Of a stretch of 64,000 nucleotides of DNA, positions 53,684-61,268 are shown one piece after another. The stretch covers positions 29,496 to 93,495 of the forward strand of contig CAZXIJ010000016.1 in the NCBI GenBank assembly GCA_964640725.1, given 5' to 3'. Source of the DNA: CALHVX01 sp964640725. GTDB taxonomy: Bacteria > Pseudomonadota > Gammaproteobacteria > Pseudomonadales > Azotimanducaceae. The translations under genes and the position numbers were made by a program. The notes below the pieces were generated by a model. That model did no database searches. It was not told the DNA's origin and worked only from the letters and a program-made list of their open reading frames with translations. Each line of letters begins with the position of its first letter. Within the stretch, counting starts at the first letter, position 1.

Positions 53684-54523
53684 ATGTTCACTCGGAATTT
53701 GTCCTCAGTCGTCACAACGGTGCTGGCCATCGCCGCCCTGACCGCCCATCCGAGCTGGGCTGCGCAGGGCCCAAAGGAAGCCCGTGCAACCGCAGGCCGG
53801 CCGGCCGGTCCACCCCTGGGCTGGTCGAAGGAATTTGGCGCAGCAGTGATCGTGAACCCCAGCTTTCAGGGTTCCTCCAGCTACGACGTCCAGCCGGTGC
53901 CCTATTTCGATTTTCGCTATCGCGATGAGCTCGGCGTGAAGTACTTCGCCAACGTCCCCCAGGGCATCGGCGGCTACCTGTACCGTCACCGCAACAAGGA
54001 TGGTTCTCGCAGCGCGGTCTCGCTGGCGCTCGCACCCGGCTTCGCCAACCGCGATGCAGACGACATCGACGGGCTGGACACCTTCGGGCCCAGCGCCGAG
54101 GCTCGGCTGGGCTGGGAGTACAGCACTGGGCCCTGGTCATTGAACGCGAGTCTTTCCCAGGCTCTCGGGAGCGGTCACGAAGGCCTGTACGGCCAGCTCA
54201 GCGCCAGCTGGCGGCAGCGCATTGGTCGCCGCGGGTTCCTGTCAGTCGGCCCAACCCTGCGCTTCGGCAACGACCGCTACATGGATGCCTTCTATGGCGT
54301 GACCGCCGCGGAAGCCGGGCGTACTGGCCTGGGCACCTTTGAAGCACAGGCAGGACTGGAGAGCGCCGGCGTGCAGGGCATCCTGAGTGTGCCCATCATC
54401 GGCCAGTGGCGCGCGACCACGGTCATGCAGCTCTCGGTGCTCACCAACGACGCCGCCGACAGCACGCTCACGGCGCGGGAATCGCAGGCGTTTTTCCTGA
54501 CCGCAATCACCCGACAGTTCTGA
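53684..54523 (+). CDS. MipA/OmpV-family outer membrane protein
   Basis: This 279-residue protein has a signal peptide (residues 1-27, ...HPSWA) and MipA/OmpV signatures: EFGAAVIVNPSFQGSSSYDV, VPYFDFRYRDELGVKYFAN and a C-terminal TRQF. Members form outer membrane barrels; some act as scaffolds for murein synthesis, others appear under stress or antibiotics. AAGGAAG precedes the ATG. Confidence 0.88.
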   Translation: MFTRNLSSVVTTVLAIAALTAHPSWAAQGPKEARATAGRPAGPPLGWSKEFGAAVIVNPSFQGSSSYDVQPVPYFDFRYRDELGVKYFANVPQGIGGYLYRHRNKDGSRSAVSLALAPGFANRDADDIDGLDTFGPSAEARLGWEYSTGPWSLNASLSQALGSGHEGLYGQLSASWRQRIGRRGFLSVGPTLRFGNDRYMDAFYGVTAAEAGRTGLGTFEAQAGLESAGVQGILSVPIIGQWRATTVMQLSVLTNDAADSTLTARESQAFFLTAITRQF

Positions 54524-54654
54524 GCATGCCGCCGAGCTCATCGCCCAGCTCATCTCCCAGCGGGGCAAACTCTCAACGGTAAGGGGGACTTGGCCGATCG
54601 GCCTGAACCGCCTCGACTAACCCAGTCTCCTGCGCCGGCTTCAGCTGTGCTTCG

Positions 54655-54834
54655 GTGCAGGTCACCAGCAATCTGCGAGCAAGATTTTTTGGGCAGAATG
54701 CGGCCAGCTTCCTGGGGCTGGAGCGCGGGCAGGCGAATCGCAGTCGCCTTGAGAAATTCTACGACGCCAAGGACATGCCTCAGCCCGTCTGGATGAGCAA
54801 AGTCGACGATCAAATGACAACCAACAGCCGCTGA
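54655..54834 (+). pseudogene. C-terminal remnant of an amidohydrolase-2-type gene
   Basis: One frame encodes about 59 residues reading VTSNLRARFFGQNAASFLGL, then LEKFYDAKDMPQPVWMSKVD, a close match to the last helices of TIM-barrel amidohydrolases (the ...NAARFLGL... and PxWMSKVD tail). The frame is stopped at 54604 and no start, catalytic domain or upstream part remains; the MipA gene lies only 81 bp further up. The remainder of the 317-bp interval 54524-54840 holds nothing else I recognise. Confidence 0.6.
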
Positions 54835-54840
54835 CCGCGG

Positions 54841-56559
54841 TCATTGACCAATTCGGCGCCAGAGCTCGGTCAGCTCATCCCGCCATTGCGCCTGTCGCTC
54901 CGGTTTCTGAAACTTCGCCTTACGCGCCATGTCATCATTCAGCAGAGCTTCGAGAGCCTCGATTCTCGCCAGAGCTTCTTCTTCAGTCACCGCGCTGACG
55001 GGCGCGGTTCGCTCGGGCAGGACTTTCCCGCGCGACCCCTGCGGCTGCCACTGCTCAAGCTGCGCGTAGTACCGGTCCAGGTCGTGCAGCTCGACCAGCC
55101 GCTGATCGACAATGCAAACAAAGCGGTTGCACACACGCTCGAGAAAGCGGCGGTCGTGGCTGGTGAGCAGCAGAGTGGCGCTCGCGCCCATCAGCTGCGA
55201 TTCAAGCTGTTCGCGGCTTTCCAGGTCGATATGGTTGGTCGGTTCGTCCAGCACCATCAGGTTGGGGCGCTGCAGCGCCAGCAACATGAACAGAGTCCGC
55301 GCCCGCTCGCCGCCGCTGAGGCTCGCAACCGGCTGCTGCTGGTCTTCGTAGCGCACCCCCGCAGCCAGCAGCTGCTGCGTGACATCCTGATCGGCGCCCT
55401 GGTAGCGGTCTCGAATCCAGTCGTAGCGGCCCAAACCGGTGTCAAAACCGCCTAATTCCTGATCGAAATAGCCGATTGTCACGTTCGGGTTAAACCTGAC
55501 TTGCGGATCCTCCCGTTCGAATGCCGACAGCAATCGCGCAATGGTCGTGGATTTTCCCGTGCCGTTGGCGCCCAGCAGCGCCAGGCGATCTCCGGGCGCC
55601 ACGACCAGATGCTCACAGTGCACAAGCAGCCGGTCATCGTCCCGAGCGCGAACATCCAGCTGTTCGACGGTCAGCACCGTGCGGCTGCGCAACGCAGATG
55701 CATCCAGCTGCAGCGTCAGGGGGTTGCCGGCGGTCACGTCCGTCTTTTCGGCATCCAGCCGATCCGCACGCCGATCCATGGTCTTGGCCTTGCGCGCCAG
55801 ATCCTCGTTGTCGAAGGTATGGCCCCAATGGGCCAACCGCTTGGCACTCGCACGGATGCGGCGAATCTCTTTCTCTTCGACCTTGCGTCGCGCTTCGGCC
55901 TGTTCGTCCTGAACCTCCAGGGCGTGCCGGGCCTCCGTATAGGGCAGGTCAAAATTCCAGGTCCGCTCATCGCGCAGGAAAACCGTGCGGTTGCAGCAGG
56001 CATCCAGCAGGTCCCGATCGTGCGACACCATCAGAAACGTCAGATCTCGGGCGTTTTGCAGATAGCTGCGCAGCTGCCCCAGCGCCAGCACGTCCATGTG
56101 GTTCCCGGGCTCATCCATCAACAGCAACTCGGGGTCGAGTAACCGCGCGCGAGCAAACAGCACCAGGTTCTGCTGACCGCCACTTAAGCGTCCGAGCTTT
56201 GTCTCCAGCTGCTCACTCGCAAAACCCAGGCGTTCCAGCAGCGCATCGGCGCGATACGCCTCGGGGGCTCGACGGTTAGCCGGCAATCCCTCAAGGACAG
56301 CCGCCCGAGGAGTCTGCGTCTGCAGGGCGGGAGAGACGAATTGCTCCATGATGCCGATGCGCAGCCCGCGTTGCCGGGTGAGCTCGCCTTCGTCGGGAGT
56401 CAACTCGCCGGCGAGCAGAGCCAGCAGGCTGCTTTTGCCACAGCCGTTATGCCCGACCAGAGCGATGCGGTCGTGCCGGTTGATGGTCAGATTGAGATCC
56501 CGGAACAGCGGCTTGCTGCCGCGGGCAAGAGCCAGGTGGTTGGCGTTAATCAGAGTCAT
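54841..56559 (-). CDS. ABC-F family ATP-binding protein
   Basis: This 572-residue protein has two ABC domains without membrane parts: Walker A GHNGCGKSS and GANGTGKST, signatures LSGGQQN and LSGGERA, Walker B LLMDEP and VLDEPTNHID, joined by a charged linker rich in Arg/Lys/Glu. A C-terminal charged helix follows. ABC-F proteins act on stalled ribosomes; some protect against antibiotics. In the first domain the usual DEPTNH is DEPGNH. A short ORF with a perfect Shine-Dalgarno lies upstream and may be a leader. Confidence 0.92.
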   Translation of the reverse strand: MTLINANHLALARGSKPLFRDLNLTINRHDRIALVGHNGCGKSSLLALLAGELTPDEGELTRQRGLRIGIMEQFVSPALQTQTPRAAVLEGLPANRRAPEAYRADALLERLGFASEQLETKLGRLSGGQQNLVLFARARLLDPELLLMDEPGNHMDVLALGQLRSYLQNARDLTFLMVSHDRDLLDACCNRTVFLRDERTWNFDLPYTEARHALEVQDEQAEARRKVEEKEIRRIRASAKRLAHWGHTFDNEDLARKAKTMDRRADRLDAEKTDVTAGNPLTLQLDASALRSRTVLTVEQLDVRARDDDRLLVHCEHLVVAPGDRLALLGANGTGKSTTIARLLSAFEREDPQVRFNPNVTIGYFDQELGGFDTGLGRYDWIRDRYQGADQDVTQQLLAAGVRYEDQQQPVASLSGGERARTLFMLLALQRPNLMVLDEPTNHIDLESREQLESQLMGASATLLLTSHDRRFLERVCNRFVCIVDQRLVELHDLDRYYAQLEQWQPQGSRGKVLPERTAPVSAVTEEEALARIEALEALLNDDMARKAKFQKPERQAQWRDELTELWRRIGQ

Positions 56560-56643
56560 AGCGGTCGTCCAGCACAGATTCAGCGAACATGCGCAGCCGA
56601 CGGAACAGGTGAGATCAGGCGAAAGCCCGGGAGTCGGGTTCGG

Positions 56644-56742
56644 TCAGGCCGGCTGCAATTGCGAGCAGGGTTGACCGGCAGCAGACCCGGAGGGGCATTG
56701 TGCAAAGCCCAGGGGAACCCTGGGGACCAGGCACGTGCGCAT
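56644..56742 (-). CDS. Possible leader peptide ORF (32 residues) upstream of the ABC-F gene
   Basis: AGGAGG lies 5 bp before an ATG at 56742, the strongest ribosome-binding site in this part of the window. The 32-residue product is rich in Pro, Gly and Cys (MRTCLVPRVPLGFAQCPSGS, then AAGQPCSQLQPA). It ends 84 bp before the ABC-F start on the same strand and contains a hairpin. Several antibiotic-responsive ABC-F genes are controlled by such translated leaders; the assignment here is inference. Confidence 0.45.
   Translation of the reverse strand: MRTCLVPRVPLGFAQCPSGSAAGQPCSQLQPA
56708..56724. promoter_or_regulatory. Hairpin inside the ABC-F leader ORF
   Basis: CCCAGGG (56708-56714) and CCCTGGG (56718-56724) pair perfectly around a GAA loop. 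The stem lies about 18-34 bases into the leader ORF, where a translating ribosome would open it. Confidence 0.4.
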
Positions 56743-56782
56743 AAGGACCTCCTGTTGTTTGCGTGGATACCTGGGCCGGAAT

Positions 56783-57628
56783 CTAGACTGTCTTGGGGTT
56801 GCGGGCAACCGCCACGCGCTGTTGGTAGGCGATGAGACTTTCCAGTCGGTCAATGGCTTCCGGCGCCGTGGTTGCGATCGCATCGGCATCGATCAGGTTC
56901 AGCAGGTCCGGCACGGACTCGGTGATGTGGCCGCTCACCAGCACGAAGGCTTCCGGGCGGCAGATATGCAGCCCGACAACCATCTGGACCAGCTCGGGCA
57001 GCTGCTCGACGCTGCTGGCGGCAACGGCGACCACCGCATGGTTGCTATTCGCCAGTGTGTCGATGGCGTCGGCCTGATCCTTCGGCGCGAGCAGCTGGAT
57101 GTCCCAGCCCCGCGCGCGAAAAAGGTCCGTCGCGATGCTGGCACCAAGGAGATGATCGTCGCCGGGCATGGTCACGAACAGAGCGTGACGCCGGGGGTCC
57201 TCCACAAGCGGCCGAGCAGGCCGCAGGCCGCGCATAATGGCGTAGATGTGCCCAACGGCTACTGTGACCTGTACAAAATCAACCTGGTCCTGATCCCACA
57301 GTTCGCCCAGCTCCCGGGCCGCCCGTGCCAGGTAACCCAGATAGATCGTTTCGAGGACCAGCCCGTCGGCGCGGGCGGCGTCGATGATATCGGCCGCGCG
57401 GTGCGGATCCTCAGACAGCAGCGTCTGCACGAACTCCTGAAAGCCTCGTTCGGGCACTTGCTGCTCGATCAGGCCCTGCTCCGGTAACCGACTCGACAGG
57501 ACCGTAACCACGTGCGCAGCGAGGGCTGCAAGCGCATCCGGAGGCAATCGTTCCTGATGGGCACCGGCGACAGCCAGCGCTCGGGTGTAGGCTTCACGGG
57601 CCAGACCCGTCGCAGACCCCTCAAACAT
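56783..57628 (-). CDS. AerR/PpaA-like cobalamin-binding (SCHIC) regulator
   Basis: This 281-residue protein lacks a DNA-binding domain. Residues ~60-135 form a B12-cap-like helical bundle (YLGYLARAARELGELWDQDQ, DFVQVTVAVGHIYAIMR), and ~145-270 a B12-binding fold with DxHxxG (D157, H159, G162 in MPGDDHLLGAS). This is the layout of AerR/PpaA, which bind cobalamin (or heme) and modulate PpsR/CrtJ in phototrophs, and of light-sensing relatives. No photosynthesis gene is in the window, so its partner is unknown; the divergent LysR gene is a candidate. Confidence 0.75.
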   Translation of the reverse strand: MFEGSATGLAREAYTRALAVAGAHQERLPPDALAALAAHVVTVLSSRLPEQGLIEQQVPERGFQEFVQTLLSEDPHRAADIIDAARADGLVLETIYLGYLARAARELGELWDQDQVDFVQVTVAVGHIYAIMRGLRPARPLVEDPRRHALFVTMPGDDHLLGASIATDLFRARGWDIQLLAPKDQADAIDTLANSNHAVVAVAASSVEQLPELVQMVVGLHICRPEAFVLVSGHITESVPDLLNLIDADAIATTAPEAIDRLESLIAYQQRVAVARNPKTV

Positions 57629-57728
57629 GACAAGAGTCCTGTCGTTTATGGCGATGAGACATTGAGATCAGGACGCAGGGCCTGGCCGCATCGACCACGG
57701 TGCACAAACCCCGATTGCTGGGCCGCCA

Positions 57729-57786
57729 GTACATTTCATCACCCCCGCCTCTGGAAAGGAGTACGCTGCTCCCAGACTAAATGTAC
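57729..57786. promoter_or_regulatory. Widely spaced inverted repeat GTACATTT...AAATGTAC
   Basis: GTACATTT (57729-57736) and AAATGTAC (57779-57786) are perfect reverse complements separated by 42 bp. They lie in the 283-bp divergent region between the AerR-like gene and the LysR gene. The spacing is about five helical turns centre to centre, suited to looping or two dimers. Nothing else of note is seen in this region. Confidence 0.5.
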
Positions 57787-57911
57787 GTGAGGCCCTGCGA
57801 CACGACCATCAGATTTTTTCGCAGCCGAGGTTCGGCGGGCTCGAACTGTGGCCAGATCACCGGAGTCGCGGGGCCTCCCCGACTGCCCCTTCACACAACA
57901 CCGGCGACATC

Positions 57912-58829
57912 GTGCAGCACCTGAACTACACCTACCTGCTCTACTTCTGGACCGTGCAGCGCGAAGGTTCCGTCAGCCGCGCCGCCGACGTGCTGAAGCT
58001 GACTCCGCAAACGGTGAGCGGGCAAATCAAGAGGTTTGAAGAGAGCATCGGAACGCCGCTGTTTCATCGCGACGGACGCTCGCTGGTTCTGACGGACACG
58101 GGGCAGATGGTCGCGCAGTACGCAGAAGAGATTTTCACCGTCGGCCAGGAGCTCACACAGCGATTGAGCCAGGGCGGCGAGCCCCGGTCCCCGGGCACCG
58201 TATCAGTCGGCATCGTGAACTCCATCGCCAAGCTGATCGCCTGCGAGCTCGTGGCCCCGGCGATGGCGCTGCAAGGGCCTGTCCGCGTCGTCATGCACGA
58301 AGATACTCTGGAGGAACTGCTCGCTGACCTGTCCGTGCATCGTCTGGACGTCGTGCTATCCGATCGCAGCCTGCCAAGCGAGCTGGACGTGCGTGCCCGC
58401 AGCCAGCCGCTGGGCCAGAGCGATGTTGCCTTCTTTGCGCGGCCAGATCTGGCCGCCCGTCTGGGCCCGGACTTTCCTACCTGCCTGCACGGCGCGCCTT
58501 TTCTGATTCCGGCTTCGCGCAACACCCTTCGCACCCGGCTGGAGGTCTGGTTCGTCGATCAGGGGGTGCGCCCGGCTTTCGTCGCCGAAATCGATGACAG
58601 CGGCCTGGTCAAGGCCTTCGGACAGCAAGGCTTTGGCGTCTTCGCGGCACCGGCGGCAATTTCATCCCGGGTCTGCAGCAGCTATGGCGTGGTCGAGATC
58701 GGCCGCACGAGCGCGCTGGTGGAACGCTACTTTGCGATTCTGCCTGAGCGCCGCATGACGCATCCGGCGGTCGAGGCGATCGCCCGGGATGGCCAGCGAC
58801 AGCTGGATCCAGCGCAGACAACCGTCTAG
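57912..58829 (+). CDS. LysR-family regulator, NhaR-like
   Basis: This 305-residue protein has an N-terminal winged helix beginning QHLNYTYLLYFWTVQREGSV and continuing AADVLKLTPQTVSGQIKRFE, strongly like NhaR (HINYNHLYYFW...LTPQTITGQI). The C-terminal part is a LysR co-inducer domain. NhaR senses Na+ and controls antiporters in E. coli; the target here is unknown. The GTG start at 57912 has only a weak site. Its neighbours are the divergent AerR-like gene and a downstream amidohydrolase. Confidence 0.88.
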   Translation: MQHLNYTYLLYFWTVQREGSVSRAADVLKLTPQTVSGQIKRFEESIGTPLFHRDGRSLVLTDTGQMVAQYAEEIFTVGQELTQRLSQGGEPRSPGTVSVGIVNSIAKLIACELVAPAMALQGPVRVVMHEDTLEELLADLSVHRLDVVLSDRSLPSELDVRARSQPLGQSDVAFFARPDLAARLGPDFPTCLHGAPFLIPASRNTLRTRLEVWFVDQGVRPAFVAEIDDSGLVKAFGQQGFGVFAAPAAISSRVCSSYGVVEIGRTSALVERYFAILPERRMTHPAVEAIARDGQRQLDPAQTTV

Positions 58830-58883
58830 ATCGTTCACCGCCCGACCCCTGACGTGTCTCGGACAGGTACCAGCAATCCGGCA

Positions 58884-59093
58884 CCGACGATGGCCACGAT
58901 GTCGTAGGCTATGCTCGCGCACTGTCAACGCACCCGATNNNNNNNNNNNNNNNNNNNNNNNNNNNNNNNNNNNNNNNNNNNNNNNNNNNNNNNNNNNNNN
59001 NNNNNNNNNNNNNNNNNNNNNNNNNNNNNNNNNNNNNNCCGACGATGGCCACGATGTCGTAGGCTATGCTCGCGCACTGTCAACGCACCCGAT
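58884..59093. repeat. Assembly gap (N 58939-59038) with duplicated 55-bp flanks
   Basis: Bases 58884-58938 and 59039-59093 are identical and flank 100 Ns in the spacer between the LysR and amidohydrolase genes. The real spacer is about 160 bp rather than 315 bp; no gene is seen in it. Confidence 0.95.
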
Positions 59094-59144
59094 TGGTTAA
59101 GCTGCTTCTCAGGGTCCGCCAAGCATGTCCATAGCGCCAGCTCG

Positions 59145-60785
59145 ATGATCCAGGTTTTTACCGCCCGCAAAGTGATCACCATGAACCCCTCCTGGCCTAT
59201 GGCCAGCGCCATCGCCGTGCGCGACGGCAGGATTCTGGAAGTCGGCACCCTGGAATCGATCAAGCCCTGGCTTGAGCTCGACGAGTTCGAGATCGATGAC
59301 CGCTTCGCAGACCAGGTGATCATGCCGGGCCTGATCGATCCGCACCTGCACCCGCTCATGGCTGCGGTACTGCTTCCCATGCAGTTCATCACGGCCCTGG
59401 AGTGGCGGTTCCCCTGGGAGACCGTGCCCGCAACCGAGACCGCGGACAGCTACCGCGCAGCGCTCACCCGCTACGCAGCCAAGGGCGGGGGCGCGCCCTT
59501 TTTCTCCTGGGGCTATCACCGCCACTGGCACGGCGACATGAGTCGTGCGTTGCTGGACAGCATCTTTGGCGACCGTCCGGCAGTGGTCTGGCAGCGTTCC
59601 TTTCATGAGGTTTACCTGAACAGCGCCATGATGGCGCGCGTCGGTATGGACGAACAGGCCCTTCAGGGCCGACACCAGATCGACGTTTCGCGCGGCCACT
59701 TTTACGAAAACGGCCTGGGCTACGCGATCAACAAGCTCAATCCGATCATCATGTCTCAGGAATGGATCGACCAGGGCCTGCAGCGCCTGCGGGCGCTGGT
59801 GCACTTTGGCGGGCACACCACTGTCGGCGACATGGCCGTTGGCATCTTCAATGCGGAGCTGGAGCACAACGCTGCAGAGCGCGTGCTGGACAAGCCGGAC
59901 ACGCCCTTTCGAGTGCTGCGCGTGCCACACGCGGTGCGGATGGCTGGAAGCCTGAGCAACCACGAGCAAAATCTGCCAACCATCAAGGCGCTGCCCGAGC
60001 GGAACACGCACCGGTTTCGCTACACCAACAAGATCAAACTGTTCACCGACGGCGCTTTCTTCAGCCAGCTCGCGGTGCTGCAGCCACCCGGCTACATCGA
60101 CGGCCACTTGGGCGAATGGCTCATGACACCAGAGGACTACGAGGCCGCGGCGCGCGTGTACTGGAATGCGGGCTTTGAGATTCACGTGCACTGCACGGGC
60201 GACCTGGGGCTCGCGTTGGCCGTCGACACACTGGAGAAGCTTCAGTGGGAGCGACCGCGCTTCAATCACGGCTACACGATCGAGCATTTTGGTTTCTCGA
60301 CTCCGGAGCAGGTGCGCCGCATCAAAGCGCTTGGGGCCAACGTGTCCGCGAACGTCTACTACCTGCACGAGTTGAGCGCTGCCTATGGCAGTGACGGCGT
60401 CGGCATCGAGCGGTCCCAGCAGATGGCACGGCTGGGCAGCGTCGATCGAGCCGGCATTCTGTGGACGCTGCACTCGGACTTTCCCATGGCGCCTGCCATG
60501 CCGCTGCACAGTGCCTGGGTAGCCTGCACGCGCCAGAACTGCGAGGGCAAGATCGTTGGACCCGCAGAACGCGTCTCCCTCGATGCCGCCCTGCGGGCCA
60601 TTACCATCGACGCTGCAACCGTGCTGGGGCTCGAAGAAGAAACCGGCAGCCTGCGCGCTGGCAAGTCCGCCGATTTCGTGGTGCTGGATCAGGACCCCTA
60701 CGCCGTTGGCGCCGAAGGGCTGCGCGATCTCAAGGTCCTGGCAACCTGTTTTGAAGGGGCTGTCGCACCCGTTCCGCAGCCGTAA
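59145..60785 (+). CDS. Amidohydrolase family 3 (YtcJ-like) metal-dependent hydrolase
   Basis: This 546-residue protein starts with the short beta-sandwich of composite amidohydrolases (FTARKVITMNPSWPMASAIAVRDGRILEVG, in part), then DPHLHP (HxH metal site), HVHCTGD and LHSDFPMAP, and closes with LRAGKSADFVVLDQDPY. Members hydrolyse N-acyl or N-formyl bonds in a wide range of compounds; the substrate is not clear. The ATG at 59145 matches the expected N-terminus although its site is weak. The SnoaL-like gene follows after 55 bp. Confidence 0.85.
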   Translation: MIQVFTARKVITMNPSWPMASAIAVRDGRILEVGTLESIKPWLELDEFEIDDRFADQVIMPGLIDPHLHPLMAAVLLPMQFITALEWRFPWETVPATETADSYRAALTRYAAKGGGAPFFSWGYHRHWHGDMSRALLDSIFGDRPAVVWQRSFHEVYLNSAMMARVGMDEQALQGRHQIDVSRGHFYENGLGYAINKLNPIIMSQEWIDQGLQRLRALVHFGGHTTVGDMAVGIFNAELEHNAAERVLDKPDTPFRVLRVPHAVRMAGSLSNHEQNLPTIKALPERNTHRFRYTNKIKLFTDGAFFSQLAVLQPPGYIDGHLGEWLMTPEDYEAAARVYWNAGFEIHVHCTGDLGLALAVDTLEKLQWERPRFNHGYTIEHFGFSTPEQVRRIKALGANVSANVYYLHELSAAYGSDGVGIERSQQMARLGSVDRAGILWTLHSDFPMAPAMPLHSAWVACTRQNCEGKIVGPAERVSLDAALRAITIDAATVLGLEEETGSLRAGKSADFVVLDQDPYAVGAEGLRDLKVLATCFEGAVAPVPQP

Positions 60786-60840
60786 ATCCCGGCATTTAGC
60801 GTAAACTGCCCTCTTCCAGTGATTCAGTGAGGGGAGAACA

Positions 60841-61257
60841 GTGGACACGACAAGCAAACTCGAGATCGGCGAGCTTCTGGCACGATCGGCCTACGGTCTG
60901 GACGTGAAAGATCTGGACTCGCTGCAGGCCTGCTTCCGGGAAGACGCCAACTTCAATCTCGCGATCGCCGGCCTGCCCGAGGCATCGCGCTTCGAGGGGC
61001 GCGAGCAGATCATGTCGCTGTTCAAAGGCGCCCTCGATGACCAGACCGACGAGCGCAAGCACGTGATCTCGAACATCTGGTTTTCCGAAGCGGCGGCAGA
61101 CAGCGCAACGGTCGTGTCCTATCTTTCCCTGTTTGCAACGGAAAACGGCGCGACGAACCTCATCACGACAGGGCTGTACACGGACCAGGTGATTCGCAGT
61201 GACGGTGGCGAATGGCTGATGGTGGACCGCGATCTCAAACTCGACCGGCCTTACTAG
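60841..61257 (+). CDS. SnoaL-like/NTF2-fold protein
   Basis: This 138-residue protein has the SnoaL_4 pattern: LEIGELLARSAYGLDVKDLD, FREDANFNLAIAG, FEGREQIMSLFKGAL and RSDGGEWLMVDRDLKLDRPY. The fold is shared by ring hydroxylase small subunits, isomerases and polyketide cyclases. GAGGGGA precedes the GTG start. It lies 11 bp before the PQQ dehydrogenase pseudogene. Confidence 0.8.
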   Translation: MDTTSKLEIGELLARSAYGLDVKDLDSLQACFREDANFNLAIAGLPEASRFEGREQIMSLFKGALDDQTDERKHVISNIWFSEAAADSATVVSYLSLFATENGATNLITTGLYTDQVIRSDGGEWLMVDRDLKLDRPY

Positions 61258-61268
61258 CGAGCACGGAC

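Noticed and set aside
59109..60857. 582-residue open frame antisense to the amidohydrolase
   Set aside because: It is a shadow frame; the plus strand has all amidohydrolase motifs, and the antisense product has none.
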